Assembly (NCBI GenBank): GCA_964499485.1
Contig: CAZCLF010000019.1
Span: 1-44,267, forward strand
Direction: 5' to 3'
Length of the DNA: 44,267 nt
From: Ga0074130 sp964499485
GTDB taxonomy: Bacteria > Pseudomonadota > Gammaproteobacteria > Burkholderiales > Rhodocyclaceae
Shown: positions 7,761-16,776 of the stretch, one piece after another
Position numbering within the stretch: the stretch's first letter is position 1
Layout: every line of letters begins with the position of its first letter
Made by a program: the position numbers and the translations under genes
The notes under the pieces: model-generated
Seen by the model: the letters and a program-made list of their open reading frames with translations, nothing else
Told to the model about the DNA's origin: nothing
Database searches by the model: none

Positions 7761-9322
7761 CGACACGTATTTACGTCCCCATGGATTCTTCTGCAGAAGC
7801 CATGGGCGCCAAGAAGACCGCTGCAGCGATTGTGGCGGAAGCAGAAAAGCGTGGCGAGAAGATTGAACTCGTGCGCAACGGTTCGCGCGGCCTGTACTGG
7901 CTCGAGCCGATGGTCGAAGTTGAAACTCCTGACGGTCGTGTGGCCTACGGTCCGGTGACGGCCAAGGATGTCGCCGGTCTGTTCGACGCTGGCCTGACAA
8001 GTCAGGAAAAAGCGGGCGGCAAGCAGCATCCGCTCTACTTGGGTCTGACCGAAGAAATCCCGTACCTGAAGAAGCAAGAGCGTCTGACTTTTGCGCGCGT
8101 CGGCATCATCGACCCGTTCTCGATCGAGGACTACACCAAGCACGAAGGCTTCGAAGGTCTGAAAAAGGCACTCAAGCTTGCACCGGCTGACATCGTCAAG
8201 GAAGTCACTGACTCCGGCCTGCGTGGTCGTGGCGGTGCGGCCTTCCCGACCGGCATCAAGTGGAACACCGTGCTCGGTGCTCAAGCCGATCAAAAGTACA
8301 TCGTCTGTAACGCCGACGAAGGCGACTCCGGCACCTTCAGCGATCGCATGCTGATGGAAGGCGACCCAATGTGTCTGATCGAGGGCATGACCATTGCAGG
8401 TCTGGCCGTCGGCGCGACCAAGGGCTACATCTATTGCCGCGAAGAATATCCGCACTCGATCCGCAACCTGAACAAGGCGATCGAGATCTGCGTCAAGGCA
8501 GGCTATTTGGGCAAGAACATCCTCGGCTCCGGCAAGGATTTCGACCTGATCGTACGTGAAGGTGCTGGTGCCTACATTTGCGGCGAAGAAACCTCGCTAC
8601 TGGAGTCGGTGGAAGGCAACCGCGGTTTGGTGCGCTTCAAGCCGCCACTGCCTGCACTGCAAGGCCTGTTCGGCAAGCCAACCGTCATCAATAACGTGAT
8701 GTCGCTGGGTTCGGTGCCAATTATCCTGGCCCGTGGTGGTGAGTTCTACAAGAACTACGGCATGGGTCGCTCACGCGGCACGCTGCCCTTCCAGCTGACC
8801 GGCAATCTCAAGCACGGCGGTTTGGTGGAGAAGGCTTTTGGCCTGACTCTGCGCGAACTGTTGTACGACTTCGGTGGCGGCTCCGCCTCCGGTCGTCCAA
8901 TCCGCGCCGTACAAGTGGGCGGTCCGCTGGGCGCCTATGTGCCTGAGTCGCAATTCGATATTCCGCTCGATTACGAGGAATACGCCAAGGTGGGTGCCAT
9001 GGTCGGCCACGGCGGTCTGGTGGTGTTCGACGATACCGTCGATCTGGCCCAGATGTCGCGTTACGCCATGGAATTCTGCGCCATCGAATCTTGCGGCAAG
9101 TGCACACCCTGCCGTATCGGCTCGACCCGTGGCGTCGAAACCATCGACAAGATCATCGCAGGCAAGGAGCGCGGCAAGAACATCGCCCTGCTCAACTCGC
9201 TGTGCGACACCATGCTCAACGGCTCGCTTTGCGCGCTTGGTGGCATGGCTCCCTACCCTGTTGTGTCAGCCCTCAAGCATTTCCCTGAGGACTTCGGCAT
9301 CGACAAGACTGCAGCCGCCTGA
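7757..9322 (+). CDS. fdsB: NAD-dependent formate dehydrogenase beta subunit (NuoF-like)
   Basis: FdsB holds FMN and a [4Fe-4S] cluster and reduces NAD+ in the cytoplasmic formate dehydrogenase. The 521-residue protein begins with a thioredoxin-like domain of about 110 residues without cluster cysteines, as in known FdsB. The NuoF core follows, with the glycine-rich GRGGAAFPTGIKW nucleotide loop near residue 160 and EGAGAYICGEETSLL. The [4Fe-4S] motif CGKCTPC lies at 446-452, and a fourth ligand is at Cys492. It overlaps fdsG by four bases and is followed after 25 bases by fdsA. Confidence 0.97.
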   Translation: MTTRIYVPMDSSAEAMGAKKTAAAIVAEAEKRGEKIELVRNGSRGLYWLEPMVEVETPDGRVAYGPVTAKDVAGLFDAGLTSQEKAGGKQHPLYLGLTEEIPYLKKQERLTFARVGIIDPFSIEDYTKHEGFEGLKKALKLAPADIVKEVTDSGLRGRGGAAFPTGIKWNTVLGAQADQKYIVCNADEGDSGTFSDRMLMEGDPMCLIEGMTIAGLAVGATKGYIYCREEYPHSIRNLNKAIEICVKAGYLGKNILGSGKDFDLIVREGAGAYICGEETSLLESVEGNRGLVRFKPPLPALQGLFGKPTVINNVMSLGSVPIILARGGEFYKNYGMGRSRGTLPFQLTGNLKHGGLVEKAFGLTLRELLYDFGGGSASGRPIRAVQVGGPLGAYVPESQFDIPLDYEEYAKVGAMVGHGGLVVFDDTVDLAQMSRYAMEFCAIESCGKCTPCRIGSTRGVETIDKIIAGKERGKNIALLNSLCDTMLNGSLCALGGMAPYPVVSALKHFPEDFGIDKTAAA

Positions 9323-9347
9323 TTGAAGAATCCAAGGAGAACATAAA

Positions 9348-12215
9348 ATGTCCCTACCCCGCCCCACTGACTACGGTACACCTGCGAAGGAATCCGACAA
9401 GTACGTCACTCTGGAAATCGACGGTGTCGAGGTTACGGTTCCTGCCGGCACCTCGATCATGCGCGCTGCGTCGATGATCGAACATCCGATCCCGAAACTG
9501 TGTGCCACTGATAGCCTGGATGCCTTCGGCTCCTGCCGTCTGTGTCTGGTCGAAATCGAAGGTCGTCGCGGCTATCCAGCCTCGTGTACAACCCCGGCTG
9601 ACAACGGCCTCAAGGTCAAAACCCAAACCCCGAAACTGGCCGAAATCCGCAAGGGTGTGATGGAGCTGTATATCTCCGATCACCCACTCGATTGCTTGAC
9701 CTGCTCCGCCAACGGTAACTGCGAACTACAGGATATGACCGGTGTGGTCGGCCTGCGCGAAGTCCGCTACGGCATGACCGGCAACGCCAATCACTTTGAA
9801 GCCGACAGCCCGCTGAACATCGGCAAGGACGAGTCGAATCCTTACTTCACCTACGATGCCTCCAAGTGCATCGTGTGTAACCGTTGCGTGCGTGCATGTG
9901 AAGAAACCCAAGGGACCTTTGCTCTGACCATCGACGGTCGTGGTTTTGATTCGCGTGTGTCGCCGGGTCAAATGGAAACCTTCATGGGTTCGGAATGTGT
10001 GTCTTGCGGCGCTTGCGTACAAGCCTGCCCAACTGCAACCCTGATGGAAAAGGGCGTGATCGAACACGGCCAGGCCGAACAATCGACCACTACCACTTGC
10101 GCCTATTGCGGCGTCGGTTGCTCGTTCAATGTCGAAACCAAGGGCGAACAAATCGTCCGCTTGGTACCGGACAAGAATGGTGGCGCTAACCATGGTCACT
10201 CGTGCGTGAAGGGGCGCTTCGCATGGAGCTACGCCACCCACCCTGACCGTATCACCACGCCGAAGATCCGAAAGAGCATCGATGATCCATGGCAAGAAGT
10301 GTCGTGGGAAGAAGCGATCAACTACGCTGCCAGCGAATTCAAACGCATCCAAGCCAAGTACGGCAAGGACTCCATCGGTGGTCTGGTGTCGTCGCGTTGT
10401 ACCAATGAAGAAGGCTATGTCGTCCAGAAGCTGGTCCGTGCTGCGTTCGGTAACAACAACGTTGATACCTGCGCCCGCGTCTGCCACTCGCCGACCGGTT
10501 ATGGTCTGAAGCAAACCCTTGGTGAATCGGCAGGTACGCAGACCTTTGATTCGGTCATGAAGTCTGACGTAATTCTCGTCATCGGCTGCAACCCGACCGA
10601 CGGTCACCCTGTGTTCGGCTCGCTGATGAAGAAGCGTCTGCGTCAGGGCGCCAAGCTGATCGTCGTCGACCCGCGCGCAATCGACCTGGTCGAGTCGCCG
10701 CACATCAAGGCTGATGTGCACATTCCGCTACGGCCGGGCACCAACGTGGCTGTCGTCACCGCTATGGCTCACGTCATCATGACCGAAGGCCTGCACAAGG
10801 AAGACTTCATCCTTGAGCGTTGCGATCTAGATTCGTACGCCATGTGGAAGGAGTTTGTTTCCCGCAAGGAAAACTCACCTGAAGCACTGGAAGCCGAAAT
10901 CGGTGTGTCGGCCAAGCTGCTCCGCGATGCAGCCCGTCTGTACGCCACTGGCGGCAACGGCGCCATCTACTACGGTCTCGGCGTAACCGAGCACAGCCAA
11001 GGTTCGACTACCGTTATTGGTATTGCTAACCTCGCCATGGCCACCGGCAACGTCGGTCGCGAAGGCGTGGGTGTTAACCCACTGCGCGGCCAGAACAACG
11101 TGCAAGGTTCCTGCGATATGGGTTCCTTCCCGCACGAACTGCCAGGTTACCGCCACGTATCCGACACGACAGCGCGCATGCAGTTCGAAGCTGCGTGGAA
11201 CGTCAAACTCAATCCGGAACCCGGTCTACGCATTCCGAACATGTTCGAGGCCGCACTGGATGGCACCTTCATGGGCCTTTACTGTGAAGGCGAGGATATC
11301 GTGCAGTCCGACCCGAACACCCAGCACGTCGAGGCTGCACTACGGGCGATGGAGTGTGTGGTTGTCCAGGATATCTTCCTGAACGAAACCGCCAAGTTCG
11401 CCCACGTGCTGCTGCCGGGTGCAACCTTCCTCGAGAAGTCAGGCACCTTCACTAACGCTGAACGTCGCATCTCGCCGGTTCGCCGCGTGATGACGCCGGT
11501 TGCTGGCTATGAAGATTGGGAAGTCACCCAGATGCTGGCGAACGCCCTTGGCTATCCGATGAACTACAAGCATGCATCGGAAATCATGGACGAAATCGCA
11601 TCCCTGACTCCGACCTTCACCGGTGTGAGCTTCGAGAAGCTCGATAAGCTGGGTTCCGTCCAATGGCCATGTAACGATGAGGCACCGGAAGGCACGCCGA
11701 CCATGCACATCGACACCTTCGTTCGCGGTAAGGGTCGCTTCATGAATACCCTGTATGTGCCGACCGACGAAAAGGTGAATGCACGCTTCCCGTTGATCCT
11801 AACCACTGGCCGTATCCTGTCACAGTACAACGTGGGCGCACAAACCCGCCGTACCGCTAACCAGGCATTCCACAGTGAAGACGTGCTGGAAATCCACCCA
11901 ACCGATGCCGAAGCACGTGGCATCAAGGACGGTGACTGGGTTGGTATCACCAGCCGCGCTGGCGAGACGGTGCTGCGTGCAGTAGTTGCCGAGCGTATGC
12001 AGGCCGGCGTGGTCTACACCACCTTCCACCATCCGTTCTCGGGCGCCAACGTGATCACCACCGATAACTCTGACTGGGCGACTAACTGCCCGGAATACAA
12101 GGTGACGGCAGTCGAAGTCACCAAGGTCAGCCAGCCGTCGGATTGGCAGCAGCGTTATCGCGAGTTCTCCCGCAAGCAGGAAGCGTTTCTCGCCAACGCC
12201 GTCGCCAAGGTTTAA
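9348..12215 (+). CDS. fdsA: NAD-dependent formate dehydrogenase alpha (catalytic) subunit
   Basis: FdsA binds the bis-MGD molybdenum or tungsten cofactor and oxidises formate. The 955-residue protein starts with a NuoG-like [2Fe-2S] domain (Cys52, 63, 66 and 80). A His/Cys [4Fe-4S] motif in HPLDCLTCSANGNC comes next, followed by two ferredoxin-type clusters (CIVCNRC, CVSCGAC). A further [4Fe-4S] site, CAYCGVGC, opens the molybdopterin oxidoreductase domain. The metal ligand is Cys379 in ARVCHSPTGYGL, encoded by TGC, so this is a cysteine rather than selenocysteine enzyme. The following His is the expected catalytic neighbour. The start has AAGGAG upstream. No signal peptide is present, consistent with the soluble cytoplasmic form. 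Confidence 0.97.
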   Translation: MSLPRPTDYGTPAKESDKYVTLEIDGVEVTVPAGTSIMRAASMIEHPIPKLCATDSLDAFGSCRLCLVEIEGRRGYPASCTTPADNGLKVKTQTPKLAEIRKGVMELYISDHPLDCLTCSANGNCELQDMTGVVGLREVRYGMTGNANHFEADSPLNIGKDESNPYFTYDASKCIVCNRCVRACEETQGTFALTIDGRGFDSRVSPGQMETFMGSECVSCGACVQACPTATLMEKGVIEHGQAEQSTTTTCAYCGVGCSFNVETKGEQIVRLVPDKNGGANHGHSCVKGRFAWSYATHPDRITTPKIRKSIDDPWQEVSWEEAINYAASEFKRIQAKYGKDSIGGLVSSRCTNEEGYVVQKLVRAAFGNNNVDTCARVCHSPTGYGLKQTLGESAGTQTFDSVMKSDVILVIGCNPTDGHPVFGSLMKKRLRQGAKLIVVDPRAIDLVESPHIKADVHIPLRPGTNVAVVTAMAHVIMTEGLHKEDFILERCDLDSYAMWKEFVSRKENSPEALEAEIGVSAKLLRDAARLYATGGNGAIYYGLGVTEHSQGSTTVIGIANLAMATGNVGREGVGVNPLRGQNNVQGSCDMGSFPHELPGYRHVSDTTARMQFEAAWNVKLNPEPGLRIPNMFEAALDGTFMGLYCEGEDIVQSDPNTQHVEAALRAMECVVVQDIFLNETAKFAHVLLPGATFLEKSGTFTNAERRISPVRRVMTPVAGYEDWEVTQMLANALGYPMNYKHASEIMDEIASLTPTFTGVSFEKLDKLGSVQWPCNDEAPEGTPTMHIDTFVRGKGRFMNTLYVPTDEKVNARFPLILTTGRILSQYNVGAQTRRTANQAFHSEDVLEIHPTDAEARGIKDGDWVGITSRAGETVLRAVVAERMQAGVVYTTFHHPFSGANVITTDNSDWATNCPEYKVTAVEVTKVSQPSDWQQRYREFSRKQEAFLANAVAKV

Positions 12216-12231
12216 TCAACGCAAACCCGCC

Positions 12232-12280
12232 AATCCCTTCGGGATTGACCTTACCCACACTCCTGACGGAGTGTGGGTTT
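12232..12280 (+). terminator. Tandem hairpins between fdsA and fdsD, possible attenuator
   Basis: Two stems lie in the 88-base gap: AATCCC-TTC-GGGATT at 12232-12246, and ACCCACACTCC-TGAC-GGAGTGTGGGT at 12253-12278, a perfect 11-bp stem. Only TTT follows before CGCC, so readthrough into fdsD is likely. They may reduce fdsD expression or protect the upstream message. Confidence 0.6.
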
Positions 12281-12303
12281 CGCCTGAATAAGTGAGGAAA
12301 TAA

Positions 12304-12549
12304 ATGAGTCATTCATCCGGACCGGATAATCTGATCAAGATGGCCAACCAAATTGGTTCCTTCTTTGACAGCTTTACCGATCGCGAACTGGCCCGTCAGG
12401 AAGTTGCCAAGCATCTGTCGAACTTCTGGGATCCACGTATGCGTCGTGCCATCATGGCTTACGATACCGAGCACAAGGCTGATAACGCCCTGATGCCGAT
12501 CGTGCGTGAAGCCCTAAGCACAATGCCTGCGCCGCCACCGAACAACTAA
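12304..12549 (+). CDS. fdsD: Formate dehydrogenase delta subunit
   Basis: FdsD is a small accessory subunit needed for maturation or stability of the soluble NAD-dependent formate dehydrogenase; its exact role is not settled. The 81-residue protein shows the family pattern: an N-terminal helix with KMANQIGSFF, a central LSNFWDPRMRRAI, and a proline-rich end. A GAGGAAAT site precedes the ATG. It lies 88 bases after fdsA behind two hairpins and is closed by a strong terminator. Here it directly follows fdsA, whereas in Cupriavidus necator the fdhD homologue (fdsC) stands between them. Confidence 0.92.
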   Translation: MSHSSGPDNLIKMANQIGSFFDSFTDRELARQEVAKHLSNFWDPRMRRAIMAYDTEHKADNALMPIVREALSTMPAPPPNN

Positions 12550-12565
12550 GCTCGCTGCTTGAATC

Positions 12566-12608
12566 AAAACAAACCCCGCCACGGACACCCCTGGCGGGGT
12601 TTGTTTTT
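12566..12608 (+). terminator. Intrinsic terminator of the fds operon
   Basis: AACAAACCCCGCC at 12568-12580 pairs with GGCGGGGTTTGTT at 12593-12605, a 13-bp stem with a 12-base loop, ending in a T-rich run. It separates fdsGBAD from fdhD. Confidence 0.9.
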
Positions 12609-12716
12609 GTGCTGGCCAAATTCAGCAGCCCTCCTGCGAGCAGGGTTGATTCAGGTGAGGTCGCCCCCAAGTCGTACAATATCGACATTACGCCGCATGC
12701 CCCAGAAAGGGCCACC

Positions 12717-13577
12717 ATGAACACCCCAATACAGCAAGCCGACGTCTGCGCCATCGAAGAAGCCGGTTTGCGCGACACCCCGTGGACCACCTCGGTCCCC
12801 GGACAGATCACCCGCGTCACCAAAGATGGCTTGCTTGAGCAAGTCGAAGAGCTGGTTGAAGAGGTTCCTGTCGCACTCGTATACAACGGCATTTCACATG
12901 CCGTGATGCTGGCAACGCCAAACGATATCGCCGACTTTGCACTCGGTTTCAGCTTGACTGAAGGCATCCTGCAATCGCCGGGAGAGCTCTACGACGTCGA
13001 CGTGGTTGAGCTGACCAATGGTATTGAAGCCCGCCTGGAAATCGCCACCGAGCGTTTTCTCACCTTGAAAGATAGACGCCGCAATCTGACGGGGCGCACC
13101 GGCTGCGGTCTGTGTGGCGTGGAAAGTCTCGATGCTGCCGTCAGAAACCCAGCGCCGGTCGATGACGGCCTGCGCGTAACGCCAGATGCCATCCACACTG
13201 CGCTGAACAATTTGGCTGAGCTGCAACAGGTCCACAAGAAAACGGGCGCCGCCCACGCCGCGGCATTTGCCCTGCCAGATGGCTCAGTACTGTATGCCCG
13301 GGAAGATGTGGGGCGACACAATGCGCTCGACAAATTACTCGGCGCACTCGCGCGCAACAAGGTCGATCCGAAATCTGGCTTCGTGGTTGTCACCAGCCGT
13401 GCCAGCTATGAAATGGTCCAAAAGACCGCCTCACAGGGTATAGCCCTACTCGCGGCCGTCTCTGCACCGACCGCCTATGCACGCCGGCTGGCAGAAGAGT
13501 CAAACTTGACGCTGATTGGGATGACCCGGCCGGGACGACTCACCGTATATGCCCATAAGGAAAGACTTGGGCTGTGA
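12717..13577 (+). CDS. fdhD: Formate dehydrogenase accessory sulfurtransferase
   Basis: FdhD transfers sulfur from a cysteine desulfurase to the molybdenum cofactor, making it active before insertion into formate dehydrogenase. The 286-residue protein contains the catalytic Cys-x-x-Cys in GCGLCG (Cys130 and Cys133), the DIADFALGFSLTEGI segment and the C-terminal DVGRHNALDK motif typical of the family. I chose ATG 12717, preceded by AAAGGG; the frame is open from 12609 but that part overlaps the fds terminator. It follows the fds operon on the same strand but behind a strong terminator, so it probably has its own promoter in 12609-12716 or depends on readthrough. Confidence 0.95.
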   Translation: MNTPIQQADVCAIEEAGLRDTPWTTSVPGQITRVTKDGLLEQVEELVEEVPVALVYNGISHAVMLATPNDIADFALGFSLTEGILQSPGELYDVDVVELTNGIEARLEIATERFLTLKDRRRNLTGRTGCGLCGVESLDAAVRNPAPVDDGLRVTPDAIHTALNNLAELQQVHKKTGAAHAAAFALPDGSVLYAREDVGRHNALDKLLGALARNKVDPKSGFVVVTSRASYEMVQKTASQGIALLAAVSAPTAYARRLAEESNLTLIGMTRPGRLTVYAHKERLGL

Positions 13578-13615
13578 TGCGTTCTGACCTGTATTGAACA
13601 CGCTGCATAGACAAT

Positions 13616-13644
13616 AAAAAACCCGGCGCAAGGCCGGGTTTTTT
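13616..13644. terminator. Bidirectional terminator between fdhD and metK
   Basis: A-rich sequence and ACCCGGC are mirrored by GCCGGGT and a T-run, giving a GC-rich stem with T-tracts on both strands. It can end fdhD rightward and metK leftward. Confidence 0.9.
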
Positions 13645-13662
13645 ATCGAGACAGCCTGTCGC

Positions 13663-14829
13663 TTACAGACCCGCATCTGCGCGGAGCGCAGCGGCCTTAT
13701 CAGTCGCTTCCCAGGTGAACTCTGGCTCATCACGACCGAAGTGGCCGTAGGCAGCAGACTTCTGGTAAATCGGGCGCAACAGGTCGAGCATAGCAACGAT
13801 GCCCTTCGGGCGCAGGTCGAAGTGCTTCTTCACGAGCTCGGAAATCTTCTCGTCAGAAACCTTGCCGGTGCCTTGGGTGGTGACATACACGCTGGTTGGT
13901 TGCGCCACGCCGATGGCGTAGGAGATCTGTACCAAGCACTTGGTAGCCAGACCAGCAGCCACCACGTTCTTGGCGACATAGCGCGCGGCATAGGCAGCGG
14001 AACGGTCCACCTTAGACGGATCCTTGCCGGAGAAGGCACCGCCGCCGTGCGGTGCAGCACCGCCGTAGGTATCGACAATGATCTTGCGACCGGTCAGGCC
14101 GCAGTCGCCTTGCGGACCACCGATGACGAAACGACCGGTTGGATTGACCAGATACTTGATCTCGCCCTTGATCAGCTCCTTTGGCAATACCGGCTTGATG
14201 ATGTCCTCGATCACGGCTTCACGGATCGCTTCTAGCGAGATATCAGGCGAATGCTGGGTAGACAGCACGACGGTGTCGATAGAATCCGGCTTGCCGTCCA
14301 CGTAGCGGATGGTGACTTGCGACTTAGCATCCGGGCGCAGCCACGGCAGACGGCCGTCCTTGCGTAGCGCCGCTTGGCGCTCGACCAGACGGTGCGACAG
14401 ATAGATCGGCAGCGGCATCAGGCTCGGGGTTTCGTCACAGGCGTAACCAAACATCAGGCCTTGGTCACCTGCGCCTTGATTCAGGTAGTCGTCGCTGGCG
14501 CGATCCACACCTTGGGCGATATCCGGCGATTGCTTGTCATAGGCCACCAGCACGGCACAACCCTTGTAATCGATACCGAACTCGGTGTTGTCGTAGCCGA
14601 TGCGCTTGATGGTGTCGCGCGCGATCTGGATATAGTCGACGTTAGCGGTGGTTGTGATTTCACCCGCCAATACAACCAGCCCGGTGTTACACAGCGTTTC
14701 GGCTGCAACACGTGCATACGGATCCTGCGCCAGAATCGCGTCAAGGATAGCGTCAGAAATTTGGTCTGAAACCTTATCGGGGTGCCCTTCGGACACTGAC
14801 TCCGAGGTAAAGAAGTAGCTATTGCTCAT
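13663..14829 (-). CDS. metK: S-adenosylmethionine synthetase
   Basis: MetK makes S-adenosylmethionine from methionine and ATP, with loss of phosphate and pyrophosphate, in the cytoplasm. The 388-residue protein shows the ATP motif GHPDKVSDQISDAILD near residue 15, the loop GAGDQGLMFGYA near 120, and the P-loop-like GGGAFSGKD near 270. The ATG at 14829 has GGAG about 8 bases upstream and gives the normal MSNSYFFTSE start; the longer open frame to 14961 is leader. It stands alone leftward, divergent from the lipid A acyltransferases. Its product feeds the methyl cycle handled by ahcY and metF elsewhere in this window. Confidence 0.98.
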   Translation of the reverse strand: MSNSYFFTSESVSEGHPDKVSDQISDAILDAILAQDPYARVAAETLCNTGLVVLAGEITTTANVDYIQIARDTIKRIGYDNTEFGIDYKGCAVLVAYDKQSPDIAQGVDRASDDYLNQGAGDQGLMFGYACDETPSLMPLPIYLSHRLVERQAALRKDGRLPWLRPDAKSQVTIRYVDGKPDSIDTVVLSTQHSPDISLEAIREAVIEDIIKPVLPKELIKGEIKYLVNPTGRFVIGGPQGDCGLTGRKIIVDTYGGAAPHGGGAFSGKDPSKVDRSAAYAARYVAKNVVAAGLATKCLVQISYAIGVAQPTSVYVTTQGTGKVSDEKISELVKKHFDLRPKGIVAMLDLLRPIYQKSAAYGHFGRDEPEFTWEATDKAAALRADAGL

Positions 14830-15055
14830 TGAACCTGCTCCAAGAAACGTCCCGTTAGTGATAGCTGGCGTTACCAGCCCCGGGAACACAGAGCAGGCGC
14901 GCTTTAGCAGAAATTCGTCGTGGCTCTGAACCAGCAACACCGCCCTGCAAGTTGTCCTCATTAACTCGGCGGTAACGTAACAAGCACGACAAGCGCATTT
15001 GTTACAGGCGATAATGTAGCCCTTTCAGCCCCAGTGTTCAACCCTGACAGTAACG
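14830..15055. promoter_or_regulatory. Divergent metK/lpxL intergenic region
   Basis: These 226 bases hold both promoters. GTAACAA (14977-14983) and TTGTTAC (14999-15005) form a 7-bp inverted repeat. In the metK leader GCTGG-TAAC-GCCAGC, about 30 bases before the ribosome binding site, can fold into a small hairpin. I cannot match it to a known SAM riboswitch class. Confidence 0.4.
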
Positions 15056-15901
15056 ATGTTTCTCCTGTTCCGCATCCTGCGTGTTTTCCCGCTGCCCCTG
15101 CTACACAACCTCGGCGCCTTGCTGGGCTGGTTGGCTTGGCTGCTATCCCCGCGCTACCGGCGTCAGTTGCAGGCGAATCTCTCACAAGCTGGACTGAGCG
15201 ATGTACGCAATGAGGCCATCGTTGCCGGTGGGCAATTGGTGGCAGAACTGCCAAAAATCTGGTTGCGGCCGCAGGACGAAGTCATTGAGCGCGTCGTCAA
15301 GGTCAGCGGACAGGAACATGTCGAAGCAGCGTGGGCAGCGAATAAGGGCATCCTGTATCTGACGCCACATTTGGGATGCTTTGAAATCACCGCGCAGTAC
15401 CTTGCCTCGCATCGCCCCATCACCGTGCTTTACCGCGCGCCTAAGCAACCCTGGTTGCGCGAGCTTTACGCAGCAGGCCGCGGTGCCAATCTCAAGCTAG
15501 CGACTGCCGACATGGCCGGCGTGCGCACCCTGATCAAGGCACTCCGCTCGGGCGAAGCCATTGGCATGCTGCCGGATCAGGTGCCAGGCAATGGCGAGGG
15601 CGTGTGGGCCCCATTCTTTGGTCGCCCTGCTTACAGTATGACCTTGGCAGCTCGCCTTGCTGATACGGGCGCCACCGTGCTGCTAACGTATGCTGAGCGA
15701 CTTGCTTACGGTGCTGGCTACCATGTGCACTTTATGCCGCTGTCAGCGCCGCTTCAAGGCAGCCCCGAAGACAAAGTTGCGCAGCTAAATGCCGAAATCG
15801 AACGGGTAATCCGCGCCTGTCCGGGCCAGTATTTGTGGGGCTATAACCGCTACAAGCAGCCAGCCGGCGCGCCACTACCACCGGTCGCCGAGCGCGCATG
15901 A
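15056..15901 (+). CDS. Lysophospholipid/lipid A acyltransferase (LpxL/HtrB family), first copy
   Basis: The 281-residue protein belongs to the LpxL/LpxM (HtrB) family, which adds secondary acyl chains to Kdo-lipid A at the cytoplasmic face of the inner membrane. A hydrophobic N-terminus (residues 1-30) gives membrane anchoring. The catalytic HX4E motif is His105-Glu110 (HLGCFE), followed by YRAPKQPWL and the PDQVPG block. It overlaps the next acyltransferase gene by four bases (ATGA), so both are made together. Chain length and acceptor position cannot be assigned. No Shine-Dalgarno sequence is obvious before ATG 15056. Confidence 0.93.
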   Translation: MFLLFRILRVFPLPLLHNLGALLGWLAWLLSPRYRRQLQANLSQAGLSDVRNEAIVAGGQLVAELPKIWLRPQDEVIERVVKVSGQEHVEAAWAANKGILYLTPHLGCFEITAQYLASHRPITVLYRAPKQPWLRELYAAGRGANLKLATADMAGVRTLIKALRSGEAIGMLPDQVPGNGEGVWAPFFGRPAYSMTLAARLADTGATVLLTYAERLAYGAGYHVHFMPLSAPLQGSPEDKVAQLNAEIERVIRACPGQYLWGYNRYKQPAGAPLPPVAERA

Positions 15902-16776
15902 GCCGCATTGGAATTTTTTGCATGTGGCTGCTGCACTGGCTGCCGCTACCGCTGCTAGCGTTGGTTGGCCGAGGGCTCGGCCATCTGCTCTATTGGGTCG
16001 TGCCTGAACGTCGGCGTATCGTGCAGACTAATCTGCGCCTGTGTTTTCCGATGATGAGTGAAGCTGAACGTACGGCGCTGGCCCACGAACACATCGCTTT
16101 GGTTGGACGCAGCCTGCTCGAACGCGGTCTTGTATGGTGGGCGAGTGAAGCACGACTACGGCGCTTGCTGCGAATTGAGGGTAGTGAGCACATTGCGCTT
16201 GCAGGAAGCCGTAGCAGTGATGCGCCCGTGATCCTGCTCGCACCGCACTTTGTTGGGCTCGATCTCGGTGGCACGCGCGTGACCATGGACTTCGATATCG
16301 TCAGCATCTATGCGCGACAAAAAAACCAAGCCTTTGACGCGTTGCTGTTTCACGGGCGCAGTCGCTTCGGGAATCAGCAGTTGCTCTCCCGACAGGACGG
16401 CGTGCGTGCCACCGTCAAAGCGCTGCGAGAGCATCGGCCTTTCTACTATCTGCCAGATATGGATTACGGCGCACGCGATGCAGTCTTCGTCCCCTTCTTT
16501 GGCGTACCCGCTGCCACGATCACTGGGCTGCCGCGCATTGCTGCGCTCACGGGGGCGCGCGTTCATGCCTGTGTCACGGAGATGCTGCCCGGTGGGCAAG
16601 GCTACGTGACGCGTATTGGCCCGGCTTGGGAGCGCTTCCCGAGTGACGATATCGAGGCAGATACGCGCCGTATGAATGCCTTCATCGAGGCTGAGGTATC
16701 ACGCATGCCAGCCCAGTATTACTGGGTCCACAAGCGCTTCAAGACCCGCCCTGAAGGGGAAGCCAGCGTCTATTAA
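15898..16776 (+). CDS. Lysophospholipid/lipid A acyltransferase (LpxL/LpxM family), second copy
   Basis: This 292-residue paralogue of the preceding gene has an N-terminal membrane segment (about residues 5-30) and the HX4D form of the catalytic motif, His117-Asp122 (HFVGLD). The characteristic PDMDYG block follows around residue 185. The two proteins are clearly diverged, so they probably add different acyl chains or act at different positions of lipid A. Start and previous stop share ATGA. The gene ends 155 bases before dapF. Confidence 0.92.
   Translation: MSRIGIFCMWLLHWLPLPLLALVGRGLGHLLYWVVPERRRIVQTNLRLCFPMMSEAERTALAHEHIALVGRSLLERGLVWWASEARLRRLLRIEGSEHIALAGSRSSDAPVILLAPHFVGLDLGGTRVTMDFDIVSIYARQKNQAFDALLFHGRSRFGNQQLLSRQDGVRATVKALREHRPFYYLPDMDYGARDAVFVPFFGVPAATITGLPRIAALTGARVHACVTEMLPGGQGYVTRIGPAWERFPSDDIEADTRRMNAFIEAEVSRMPAQYYWVHKRFKTRPEGEASVY

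Noticed and set aside
7643..8455. 270-codon minus-strand frame opposite fdsG/fdsB
   Set aside because: It crosses two well-supported coupled genes and shows no protein family features.
10482..10484. Possible selenocysteine at the FdsA active site
   Set aside because: The codon is TGC, giving Cys379; there is no in-frame TGA, so this is a cysteine enzyme.
9726..10721. 331-codon minus-strand frame opposite fdsA
   Set aside because: It is a shadow of a highly conserved catalytic subunit and has no ribosome binding site or recognisable domain.
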